Positions 16,212 to 24,587 of a DNA stretch of 64,000 nucleotides are shown piece after piece (within the stretch, counting starts at the first letter, position 1; every line of letters begins with the position of its first letter). The stretch is from NCBI RefSeq assembly GCF_014698045.1, contig NZ_JACJSE010000001.1:434001-498000 (forward strand), given 5' to 3'. The position numbers and the translations under genes were made by a program. This DNA comes from Aulosira sp. FACHB-615 (GTDB lineage Bacteria; Cyanobacteriota; Cyanobacteriia; Cyanobacteriales; Nostocaceae). Below the pieces are notes generated by a model that was given only the letters and a program-made list of their open reading frames with translations, ran no database searches and was not told the origin of the DNA.

Positions 16212-17813
16212 CTAGCTGTACCCATCCCAAGCAAGGGGGAATGTGTAATCAGAAAAGAGGGGAAAATTTGGATTGTCACTGCGGGTTTCTTCATCCAATA
16301 CATTGACAACTTTGTTATATATATCTTCTGCCTGTTGGGGAGAATCGCCAATGCTAGTTAATCCTAATTTGCCAAATTGAGAGAGACATCCCATCAAATG
16401 AAAAACTGTACCTGTTTCTGTACCACTATCAAAATGTAATCTGTGATGGGCAATAATATCCATTAAATCGTTTGGTAATAATCCCCGATAGCGGTCTTTT
16501 TGTAAGTTATCAGTGGCAATGTAATATTTAGGGCGACCTTGCTGACTATAAAACAATCCTGTGGACAAATCATAGCGACCATTTGTTAATAGTTTTAAGG
16601 TCATGAAAGGATGAGTTGTACCACCTTTACGTAAGTTAATTTCAATTGCTTGAATATCCCAATTCTTATTACCTTTGTCAACGGTGACAAAATCAACACC
16701 AAATCTTTCTAAGGCTCCTTTTTCTGCCAGCTTTCTGCCAACTTTTAAGCCTAATTGTTGCAGTTGTAGGCGATAGCTTTCATCGGCGGGAAAGCGACAT
16801 CCAAGATAAATTTGACCATCTGGCCCGCCAAGAATTTGGTCGTGGGTAGAGAGAATTTCAACTTCGCCTGTGGGTGTAATGCGTCCTTGCACACTGGGAG
16901 AACGCTTGATTTCTCCTTCAATAAATGCCTCAACAATTGCGCCTAATTCTGTGATTCTTCCTGAAAAATTTGCCCAAGTTTCTTGTTTAGCTTGAAAGCG
17001 CAGGGTAGAAAAGCTGTTGTTAATTGCTGCTATTCTTGATTCACTGGTAGCTTGCCCTGGTGCTACATTCATAATTGGTCTTAAATCGAGTAGGGCGTTA
17101 CCTTCTCCAGAAATGCCTTCGTTGAGTTTGACTACCATTCTTTTTAAGGTTGGTTGGCGTTCCCATAAATCGCTGGCGGCTGTTGCTAATTCTTGGGCGT
17201 TCCAAACTCTTTGACTACCATCTGGATGGGGAACTTGACTTTCTGCAAAAATTTGCCGACTGCCACTTTTTGTTCCCCAAATTTGTAAATCTGGTGCGGC
17301 AGCATATAACGGTACATTTAATTTTAAAGATAATTCTGCTTCTAAATCTGTGGCGTTGTAGCAAATCATAAATGATTTTTCCAGCCTTAAAGCTTGCCGA
17401 ACTCGGTCTAACAAGCGGGGACGTTCTAAAATTTTTTGGCTGAGAGGTTGCAGAGAAGAATCATAAGTAGAAAGTAAAAGTAGGCGATTGCGTGCATGAG
17501 AAAATGGAATGCCTGGTAACAGTTGCAAATAGTAATCAATAATGCTGGGATGCAGTGGCATTGAAGTAATATAAATTAGCCTTGTGCGAGGATTTCGCAA
17601 CCGCATTAAAGAAAATAACAATCTTTCTTCATAATGTTCACAACCTTCTACTTTTTGCAGTTCCCGTTGATCGATGCTGAGGGAAGGAATAACCACGATA
17701 TCTGCTTCACTATTATCAAATAGCTCAATGGTTTTCCAGCGATCGCGCAAAGTTGACTGCAAGCGGCGAAATTGATCAACCTGATCCAACTTTGAAACAT
17801 TTAAAGTTACCAT
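16212..17813 (-). CDS. ATP-grasp ligase, PGM1-related (peptide ligase type)
   Basis: 533 residues. The N-terminal half is a Rossmann-like region (ADIVVIPSLSID, RLIYITSMPLHP). The C-terminal half has ATP-grasp features: MVVKLNEGISGEGNALLDL (ATP-binding loop), GAIVEAFIEGE, LGCRFPADE and IEINLRKGGTTHPFMTL (metal-binding E-x-N). It resembles the pheganomycin peptide-ligase PGM1 family, which joins an acid to an amine with ATP. No precursor-peptide or NRPS gene lies beside it, so its product is unknown. Some family members are called carboxylate-amine ligases; the fold assignment is firmer than the reaction. Confidence 0.75.
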   Translation of the reverse strand: MVTLNVSKLDQVDQFRRLQSTLRDRWKTIELFDNSEADIVVIPSLSIDQRELQKVEGCEHYEERLLFSLMRLRNPRTRLIYITSMPLHPSIIDYYLQLLPGIPFSHARNRLLLLSTYDSSLQPLSQKILERPRLLDRVRQALRLEKSFMICYNATDLEAELSLKLNVPLYAAAPDLQIWGTKSGSRQIFAESQVPHPDGSQRVWNAQELATAASDLWERQPTLKRMVVKLNEGISGEGNALLDLRPIMNVAPGQATSESRIAAINNSFSTLRFQAKQETWANFSGRITELGAIVEAFIEGEIKRSPSVQGRITPTGEVEILSTHDQILGGPDGQIYLGCRFPADESYRLQLQQLGLKVGRKLAEKGALERFGVDFVTVDKGNKNWDIQAIEINLRKGGTTHPFMTLKLLTNGRYDLSTGLFYSQQGRPKYYIATDNLQKDRYRGLLPNDLMDIIAHHRLHFDSGTETGTVFHLMGCLSQFGKLGLTSIGDSPQQAEDIYNKVVNVLDEETRSDNPNFPLFSDYTFPLAWDGYS

Positions 17814-17922
17814 AATCCCTGCCCTGTAATGATCCCCAACACTAACCTCTTTCTTCGGTATACCGCACAGCCAGCTAGATGTGACTAAGCCTTAATACTT
17901 CTTGACTGCAAATATTAATTCC

Positions 17923-18072
17923 AGGACTTACGCATCAAAATTTTCTGTGGGGATTGGGTGTGAGGGTGAAAGGGTATGGGGTGTAAGGGTTTTGAATACT
18001 TACACCCTTATACTCTCATACCCCTGCAACCTGTTCTAAAACCTTATTTTTTCGTTTTTTTGCGTAAGTCCT
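17923..18072. mobile_element. MITE-like element, family AGGACTTACGCA, copy B (150 bp)
   Basis: Perfect terminal inverted repeats AGGACTTACGCA and TGCGTAAGTCCT enclose G-rich GGGTGTGAGGG heptamer-like units and their complement (ACACCCTTATACTCTCATAC), so the whole element can form one long hairpin. Confidence 0.75.
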
Positions 18073-18294
18073 AAATTCTTTACTCTGTCATCGTAGAGAT
18101 TTTTGTAATTTCTTGCCTATGCACCCAAAGTAAGAAAAATTAAGTATTCAAACAGGCATATAACCAGATTAAAATACCATTTTATACTGTTAAATTACTG
18201 ATATTTTTTGGCGCGATCGCTAATCAACAAAAAACTCTTAACATCCCAACAAAATTAATAAGTCAATAGCAATAAATATTAATAATTTAAGAAT

Positions 18295-18412
18295 AGGACT
18301 TACGCAAAAACCCTCTCGAATCCTCTTAACTTCGTGTCCTACCCTGCGGGAAGCCGCTATCGCGTCTATGCGCCCTTTGTGGTTCGTTTTTTCATGATTC
18401 TGCGTAAGTCCT
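18295..18412. mobile_element. MITE-like element, family AGGACTTACGCA, copy C (118 bp)
   Basis: Same 12-bp inverted ends and the same 118-bp length as copy A at 12762. The shared interior includes CCCTGCGGGAAGCCGCT. It lies only about 220 bp from copy B. Confidence 0.75.
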
Positions 18413-18664
18413 GAAGAAAAGAAAAATATTCCTAAAATTCACCCATAACCAAGGAAAAATGACAAATGACAACCTTAAATATTTAACTTGATTTGTATCA
18501 ACTTATTTACATAAATATCTTGGCAATTAACAATAACACAGATATCTTTATGTATAGAGATGTTGCAGACAAGACCTTGAAACCAGCTAGGCGCTAATTT
18601 CCTTCTAAACTAGAACAACGGTGTCTGCAAATTTATTACTAATTGTTCGTGTCGGGGGTGGGTA

Positions 18665-19603
18665 ATGAGCCGTCCAATAATTCTTGGGATTGTGGGTGAT
18701 AGTGCTGCGGGAAAAACAACACTAACTAAAGGTATCGCTCAGGTACTAGGGCCAGAAAATGTTACGCTGATTTGTACAGATGATTACCACCGTTACGATC
18801 GCAAACAACGTGCTGAAATTGGCATTACAGCTTTACACCCAGACTGCAACCATTTAGATATAATGCAGCAGCACCTGTCCTTACTCCGCACAGGACAGCC
18901 AATTCTCAAACCTGTTTATAGCCACAAAACAGGCACGTTTGAGGCTCCCCTATACATTAAGCCGAATAAATTTGTCATTATAGAAGGCTTGCTTGGCTAT
19001 TCTACCCGTGCCGCCCGTGAATGTTATGATGTCAAAGTTTACCTTGCACCCCCCGAACCCTTACGCGCCAAGTGGAAAGTTAAACGAGATACGCTAAAAC
19101 GCGGCTACACTCCCGAACAAGTATTAGCAGAATTAGAGAAACGCGAACCAGACTCAGAACAATTTATTCGTCCCCAACGCCAATGGTCAGACATTGTAGT
19201 GAGTTTTTATCCGCCTAACGGTGAAGTAGATGAAAGCAATGGTCATCTGAATGTGCGGTTAGTGCTGCGTCCCACGATTCCTCACCCTGATTTCACCCCA
19301 ATTATTAATTTGACCAGTGGTGTTACTGGGTCAGCTATTCGTTTGGGGCTAGATCGCGATATGAATAAACCTGTGGATGTTTTGGAAGTGGATGGTCACG
19401 CGACCTTAGAACAGGTAAATAAACTCGAACATATCATCTGTTCGGATATGCCGCATTTACGTAGTGTATGCGATCGCGAAAGTAATCCCGAACTTGGCAA
19501 AATTGCGGGTACAACTGGCGAAACCCTACAAAGCTATCCTTTGGCTTTGACCCAGTTAATTATTACCTACCACATGCTGAAGGCAACGCAAATGTATCAA
19601 TAG
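18665..19603 (+). CDS. Phosphoribulokinase-like protein (PRK/uridine kinase family)
   Basis: 312 residues. P-loop GIVGDSAAGKTTLTKG (about 8-23), ICTDDYHRYDR with the catalytic/metal Asp region (about 38-48), ALHPDCNHLDIM and KPVYSHKTGTF (substrate loop), and VIIEGLLGY (Walker B). These are shared with phosphoribulokinase. The Calvin-cycle PRK of cyanobacteria is usually about 330 residues, with an N-terminal redox Cys in the P-loop; this protein has GDSAAGKTT with no Cys there. It is therefore probably a second, non-thioredoxin-regulated paralogue of unknown substrate. Located alone between repeat-rich spacers. Confidence 0.75.
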   Translation: MSRPIILGIVGDSAAGKTTLTKGIAQVLGPENVTLICTDDYHRYDRKQRAEIGITALHPDCNHLDIMQQHLSLLRTGQPILKPVYSHKTGTFEAPLYIKPNKFVIIEGLLGYSTRAARECYDVKVYLAPPEPLRAKWKVKRDTLKRGYTPEQVLAELEKREPDSEQFIRPQRQWSDIVVSFYPPNGEVDESNGHLNVRLVLRPTIPHPDFTPIINLTSGVTGSAIRLGLDRDMNKPVDVLEVDGHATLEQVNKLEHIICSDMPHLRSVCDRESNPELGKIAGTTGETLQSYPLALTQLIITYHMLKATQMYQ

Positions 19604-19604
19604 T

Positions 19605-19806
19605 AAGACTTCCGCACCAAGATTATCTGTGAAGAATGGGTGTAGGGGTGTAAGGGTATGGGGTGTAAGGGTTTTGGATATATACACCCCTCTAACCCTA
19701 CACCCTTACACCCTTTTAGTTAAAAGAATAGTAGGTTGGGTGTAGCGATAGCGTAACCCAACAAAGTATGCGTGAATGTTGGGTTCCGTTCCTCCACCCA
19801 ACCTAC
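19605..19806. repeat. Composite repeat, copy 2 (AAGACTTCCGCA end, STRR, GTAGGTTGGG palindrome)
   Basis: Directly after the PRK-like gene. Same layout as 13832-14046: a degenerate left end, GGGTGTAAGGG units and their complement, TAAAAGAATA, then GTAGGTTGGGTGTAGCGATA to CCACCCAACCTAC. Confidence 0.65.
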
Positions 19807-20090
19807 ACCTGTTAACTCCATTAATTTTTTGCCATTTCTAATCCCCGCCAAGATTGATATTTATTTTTTTCTGGAATTCTACTTGCGAGTGAAGTATCTA
19901 TTACTTAGTTAGTGCATGAATTGTAGGTGTAAGACCTAATTATTTACTGGTTGTAGTACCTACTATTGCGGCTAAGATACTTTTTACCAAGTAATCGAAA
20001 GCACACTATACATAACCTTGGGTCAAAACTACCAGCATAGATAAAACTCTAAATTAATTTCTAAGTACGAGCATCTGAGGCGGGTAAACT

Positions 20091-20801
20091 ATGAATGGTC
20101 ACTCATTTCTAACTTCTGGCGATCAGCAAAATAACAGTTGTCAATATGTTGTAAATAATACATTTGGTTTGCCAAGTCATGAGGCTAATGGTAGTGGAAA
20201 ATCTGCGGTCAAAGAAAGTTATTTACGCGCTTGTGCTTTGAAATCAGCGAAACAAGGAAATTATCATCAAGCGATCGCTTTATTAAATGAATTAATTCGT
20301 CGTTATCCCCACAACGCTGCTGATTACAACAATCGCGGGTTAATTTATTTTCAAAGTGGTGAAAAGCAAAAGGCTTTTTGTGATTACAACACAGCTTTAG
20401 ATTTAAATCCCAATTTGGCTAGTGCTTACAATAATCGTGCCAATTACTATGCAGCTTGTGGAGAATTAGCCGCCGCTTTGGCTGATTACGACCAAGCAAT
20501 TGATTTGAATCCCCGTTATGTGCGAGCTTGGATTAACCGGGGGATTACTTTCCGCGATTTAGGGCAGTATGAAGAAGCAATAGAGAATTTGGAAATTGCC
20601 CTCTTGTTTGGTCAGTTAGAAGCGCATATTTGGTCAGAACGTGGCCGGACTTATCATTTGTGGGGTGATTGGAATTGTGCGATCGCTGATTATCGTCGTG
20701 CGATCGCACAACTATCTACAAACCAGAATAGCGACGTTTCAGGTTATCGTTTGCGCTTACAAATCGAAACTTGGTTAAATGAACTACTATCGCAAGGCTA
20801 G
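20091..20801 (+). CDS. TPR-repeat protein
   Basis: 236 residues. About four to five tetratricopeptide repeats fill residues 47-210 (KQGNYHQAIALLNELIRRYP, NAADYNNRGLIYFQSGEKQK, ASAYNNRANYYAACGELAAA, VRAWINRGITFRDLGQYEEA, AHIWSERGRTYHLWGDWNCA). No signal peptide and no other domain, so it is most likely a cytosolic scaffold for protein contacts. No operon partner. The family gives no specific function. Confidence 0.82.
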   Translation: MNGHSFLTSGDQQNNSCQYVVNNTFGLPSHEANGSGKSAVKESYLRACALKSAKQGNYHQAIALLNELIRRYPHNAADYNNRGLIYFQSGEKQKAFCDYNTALDLNPNLASAYNNRANYYAACGELAAALADYDQAIDLNPRYVRAWINRGITFRDLGQYEEAIENLEIALLFGQLEAHIWSERGRTYHLWGDWNCAIADYRRAIAQLSTNQNSDVSGYRLRLQIETWLNELLSQG

Positions 20802-21030
20802 GGAATAGGGGGTCAGAATTAATTTTTTCTGTTCTCCCAAATTGCTACAGCCTCTTTTGTCTAACAATAGCCACACAGGTATTGCTCTTTTTTGATCTAT
20901 TAAACTGATTACCAATACATTTTGTGAACGCCATTACGTTCTAGCGATCGCAAATATCAGATGTTTCTCTCCTGTTTTGAAATTATTTTTACCCATTGTT
21001 TGAGCAGGGGGAACCACAGATATGGAATTG
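20802..21030. other. Intergenic, no feature seen
   Basis: Left part of the spacer between the TPR gene and the haemagglutinin-type gene. Only a HIP1 site is noted. Confidence 0.35.
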
Positions 21031-21171
21031 ATACCATTTCACGAAATTACTGATAGAAATCGCTTCCTCTGCAACTCTGCTTCTGGTCGCCGAGCGTTCG
21101 CGCAGCGTCTCCGTCAGGAGAAGTCGAGGCGCTACTTGCATATCCGTATCATTTTTAAAGTGAAATGGTAT
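21031..21171. mobile_element. MITE-like element with ATACCATTTCAC inverted ends (141 bp)
   Basis: ATACCATTTCAC at the left and GTGAAATGGTAT at the right are perfect 12-bp inverted repeats. The interior includes CGAGCGTTCGCGCAGCGTCT, a motif common in Nostoc dispersed repeats. It has no coding capacity of its own; an open frame crossing it (21022-21399) looks random. Confidence 0.6.
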
Positions 21172-21272
21172 GACAACTGGAGTGGTAGTAAAAATCTTTG
21201 TCTACTGCGCCGCCTACTTTCAAATTTTATCGGTTGTGGAAATCTCGATTGTCACAGCTTTATGAAATCTAA

Positions 21273-23630
21273 TTACAAATTAGCAGCACAAGCAACAGAA
21301 TTGAGCAATGGACTATGGGGTGTCACTGTTGGTGCTTGTGCAACTAAAGTCACATTACCTTTACCATCTTGTACCCAGCCTTGGGCGGGAACAATTTGAG
21401 TTTCTAGAGTGACAGAATCTAATTCTCGTTTACTTATATGATGGGGTGTATAACTCACGCTATTTTCACTTTCACCATCAAGAGTAATCCAATTTACTAA
21501 AACCGAGTCATCCATTAAAGGGTCTGTGGGGCTGGGTGCAATTCCACCCTTACCTGTAGCAATCAAAGAACCTCTTTTGAATTTCCCCCCTGGTTTACAA
21601 TATGTGGCAATTTGCCGCGAAGCATCAAATGGTTCTGCGGGGAGTTCGAGCAAACCACGACTGGGGTCAACATCGGGTGTATTAATTTGAATAGTACCGT
21701 TTAATGAAGGGTTTTGTTGGGAAAAAGCGGTAATATCGCTGGTGGGGAGTCGATTGGGGTTTAGTTGTTGGGAATCTTCAGTACCTAAGAGTTGTACTAA
21801 GTCAGCGCGAGTGCGTGGCACAAATCCAAATATATTATTGGCATTAATGATAATCCTACCACCAGCACCAGAAAAGGCATTGGCTGTAATATCGTTATTA
21901 CCTTGGGGAGTGGCGACAATAAAACCATTCGGTGCATTGATAGTGATATTTCCACCGTTTCCGGGAGCATTGGCTGTACCTGCATTAGTGGAGATTTGAC
22001 TATTGCGACGCAATAACAGTACATCCCGCACATTTAGTGAGATATTTCCACCTTGACCCGTTAGGCTATTAGAGGTTATTTGTCCTTTATTATCTAGAAT
22101 TATGGAGCGGGCATTGACATTTATTTCGCCTGCTGCTCCTAAATTATTAGGATTTTCTTGGTAGACTACGTTTGGTCTAAGTCTTGGAAGTTGACTACTG
22201 ACAGTTAATGCAGCACCATCTCGTACAATCAATTTTCCTGTATTAATTGCGATTCTTCCAGCATTACCAGAACCTAGAGTTCTAGCTAATAAGCCACTAG
22301 GGAGACCATCTGCTGTGCGTCCCATTAATTCTATGGACTCAGACGCATTTACGGTCAAATTTCCTCCTTTTCCTGTAGCTGGTAGAAATTCTTGTGGGTT
22401 CCTTAATAGTCCACTAGACTCCGTTGAGACTTCTGCTCCATCTCGGATAATCAGTCTTTTAGTATTAATCGTAACATCACCTGCTTTACCTTCAAATCTG
22501 TTGCTGCCTATAAAGGTAGTGACACTAGACAGTACGCTTGGGAAATTCCTATTATCATTTGTGTTAACATTACCACTCAGTTCCACTAACTCGGAGGCAT
22601 TAACAATCAAGCTACCTCCTGAACCGCTACCTCTAGTGGAACTTAACACTTGTGCACCATCTCGAATAATTAATTGTCTCGCACTAATTTTTGTTTCTCC
22701 ACCGTCTCCGATGCCATTATTCCGATTACGTACACGTACCAAATCACCAATTATCTCTACTATTTGACCTTGCAGCTGAATGTTACCGCCACCTATACCA
22801 CTGACATCTATCTGAGATGAAGACTCTACACCTTCAAGCGTTCGCTTAATCAGTTTGATATTTTGAAAATTTGGGATTCCTTCATATCCTAAAACCCAAC
22901 CTTGATTTATTGGGTTTAGTCTGACCAGACTATTACTACCAACACTGCCTAACTCAATTCTCCCTGACTCCGCTCTTAAATTTCCACCTTCCAGCGTAAT
23001 TTCACCGCCCACAAGTGCCAAGGTTCTACCTGGTTTAACCTGTAAGCCTACTGGTAGGCCAAATGTGTTAGTTGCATCACCTGGACTAGCTTGGGATTGA
23101 TTACGAATAGGAGCCGCAGTCGCTCCAAATTGCAAGCCTATAGGAATACTCACTGATAATGTAGGAGTTGCTTGGGTTTCTGTAGCACTAAATTTTTTCC
23201 CATCTGCAAAGTTAATACTACTGGCTGTAGTTGCAAGAAATGAACCACCAATGTCTATTACAGCACTAGGCCCAAATACAATTCCGTTGGGATTAATTAA
23301 AAATAGATTCGCACTTGGGGCTTTCAATGCACCATCAATTCGAGAAATAGAGTTGCCTGTAACTCGACTAATAATATTTTGAACATTATCAATATTTGTA
23401 AACTCAGCAGTTGTGTTCTCACCTATAGAAAACTGCTTAAAACTATGGAATAAGTTACTTTGGACACGCGTCCCACCTTCAATGAAGATAGTATTGCCTT
23501 GTAGTCTTACAACAGAATTATTAGGTAAAGTATCATCTGCGGAGATTTGAGCAATAGCAGAATTTGAGGAGAAAGCAATTGCTCCAAATAATGTTAACCC
23601 TATACCTGTAAACCAGATCCAAAAACTCAT
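21273..23630 (-). CDS. Two-partner-secretion exoprotein (filamentous haemagglutinin N-terminal domain)
   Basis: 785 residues. Signal peptide about 1-27 (hydrophobic, ends IAQ), then a TPS/haemagglutination-activity domain (about 30-160) with the diagnostic NLFHSFKQFSIGE, FLINPNGIVFGPSA and GGSFLATTA motifs. The remainder is beta-helix-forming repeat sequence rich in Gly/Asn (for example GGNLTVNASESIELMGR, INTGKLIVRDGA). Such proteins are exported by a TpsB/ShlB-type Omp85 pore, which is not encoded next to it, and end up on the cell surface. Residues 675-785 form a non-repetitive C-terminal domain. Substrate or adhesion target is unknown. Confidence 0.9.
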   Translation of the reverse strand: MSFWIWFTGIGLTLFGAIAFSSNSAIAQISADDTLPNNSVVRLQGNTIFIEGGTRVQSNLFHSFKQFSIGENTTAEFTNIDNVQNIISRVTGNSISRIDGALKAPSANLFLINPNGIVFGPSAVIDIGGSFLATTASSINFADGKKFSATETQATPTLSVSIPIGLQFGATAAPIRNQSQASPGDATNTFGLPVGLQVKPGRTLALVGGEITLEGGNLRAESGRIELGSVGSNSLVRLNPINQGWVLGYEGIPNFQNIKLIKRTLEGVESSSQIDVSGIGGGNIQLQGQIVEIIGDLVRVRNRNNGIGDGGETKISARQLIIRDGAQVLSSTRGSGSGGSLIVNASELVELSGNVNTNDNRNFPSVLSSVTTFIGSNRFEGKAGDVTINTKRLIIRDGAEVSTESSGLLRNPQEFLPATGKGGNLTVNASESIELMGRTADGLPSGLLARTLGSGNAGRIAINTGKLIVRDGAALTVSSQLPRLRPNVVYQENPNNLGAAGEINVNARSIILDNKGQITSNSLTGQGGNISLNVRDVLLLRRNSQISTNAGTANAPGNGGNITINAPNGFIVATPQGNNDITANAFSGAGGRIIINANNIFGFVPRTRADLVQLLGTEDSQQLNPNRLPTSDITAFSQQNPSLNGTIQINTPDVDPSRGLLELPAEPFDASRQIATYCKPGGKFKRGSLIATGKGGIAPSPTDPLMDDSVLVNWITLDGESENSVSYTPHHISKRELDSVTLETQIVPAQGWVQDGKGNVTLVAQAPTVTPHSPLLNSVACAANL

Positions 23631-23868
23631 ACCTAAATGTACTCCCCTCCAAAAACTTTTACTTAGTGAAGTTTCTGCTTATATTTAGTATATATAGTTA
23701 CAGGTATTTTACCACTGAGTAAACATTTTTTGGAAGGTAAGTATCATTCACTATTGATGATACTAGAACTTATTTATATGAGCTAAGTTACTAGTTCAAA
23801 AAATTTTTCTGAGACAAGAATAAAAGATAAAAGCTTTAAGCTTAGGCAAACAATACTTTCATACATTG

Positions 23869-24180
23869 TTAGCACTTAATACAATTACCTTGCCAATCTT
23901 CACAGCACTTCAATTTTAATACATTTGGTGGTCGAATTCCAGTTAAAAATGTTTGAACTGATTTTTCATCAACACCACTATCAGATTGACTGTGAGCCAG
24001 TTCTATATCACACTGTAGCTGAATTTTAATCACGTTCTCACATGCTATACCGTACTGTTGAAGTAGAGTACGAATCTTAGAACTCTTTAATATTTCTACC
24101 ATTTCTTGTTCAATTTCTTCTTCAAGTTTCTGGAGTTGTGCAGGATCAAGAGTCTTTGATTGTAATGTTTGAGGTTCCAT
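23869..24180 (-). CDS. Small Cys-tailed hypothetical protein
   Basis: 103 residues. An acidic helical start (DPAQLQKLEEEIEQEMVEIL) precedes a mixed middle region and a C-terminal Cys cluster, KCCEDWQGNCIKC, with four Cys in the last 13 residues. No signal peptide. No family recognised. It lies about 240 bp upstream of the haemagglutinin-type gene on the same strand. The Cys cluster suggests metal binding or disulphides, but that is inference. The ATG at 24180 is the only reasonable start. Confidence 0.55.
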   Translation of the reverse strand: MEPQTLQSKTLDPAQLQKLEEEIEQEMVEILKSSKIRTLLQQYGIACENVIKIQLQCDIELAHSQSDSGVDEKSVQTFLTGIRPPNVLKLKCCEDWQGNCIKC

Positions 24181-24345
24181 GATAACTTCCTTGCTGGCTT
24201 GGTTGATTGTATGAACGAATTTATTTGTTGTCCTAATAATGACTTCAGTGTCGCTCCTAGAAATTACGCAGAAATTTATAAAACTTTATATTTTTTCTGT
24301 GAAATTACTAAAACACACGCAAAATTGCTGGTTTCGACTTTCTTA

Positions 24346-24499
24346 GGATTTAGGCAACGCCAATATTGTCATTGCGACCGGAACGGAGTGTAGGGAAGCA
24401 ATCCCAGCGTCAGGGGAGATTACTTCCCGCCACGCCTTTGGCTTGCGGCTTCGGCTTCGCTCGTAATGACGGAGTTACGTTATTTTTGCGTAAATCCTG
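24346..24499. mobile_element. MITE-like repeat with GTCATTGCGACC interior
   Basis: Degenerate ends (AGGATTTAGGCA on the left, TTGCGTAAATCCT on the right) resemble the AGGACTTACGCA family. The interior GTCATTGCGACCGGAACGGA ... CGCTCGTAATGAC is a dispersed palindromic repeat of a type often seen in cyanobacterial genomes. It lies downstream of phoD. Confidence 0.5.
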
Positions 24500-24587
24500 T
24501 TTCTACAAAAATGTACAGTGGGCGTAGCAATATAAAAATAACTGATGCTCAATCTACAAAAATTTGGTTATTAACAGCACACAAGAA

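Noticed and set aside
21022..21399. 125-aa plus-strand protein
   Set aside because: It runs across a MITE-like element and the 3' end of a real minus-strand gene; no family resemblance.
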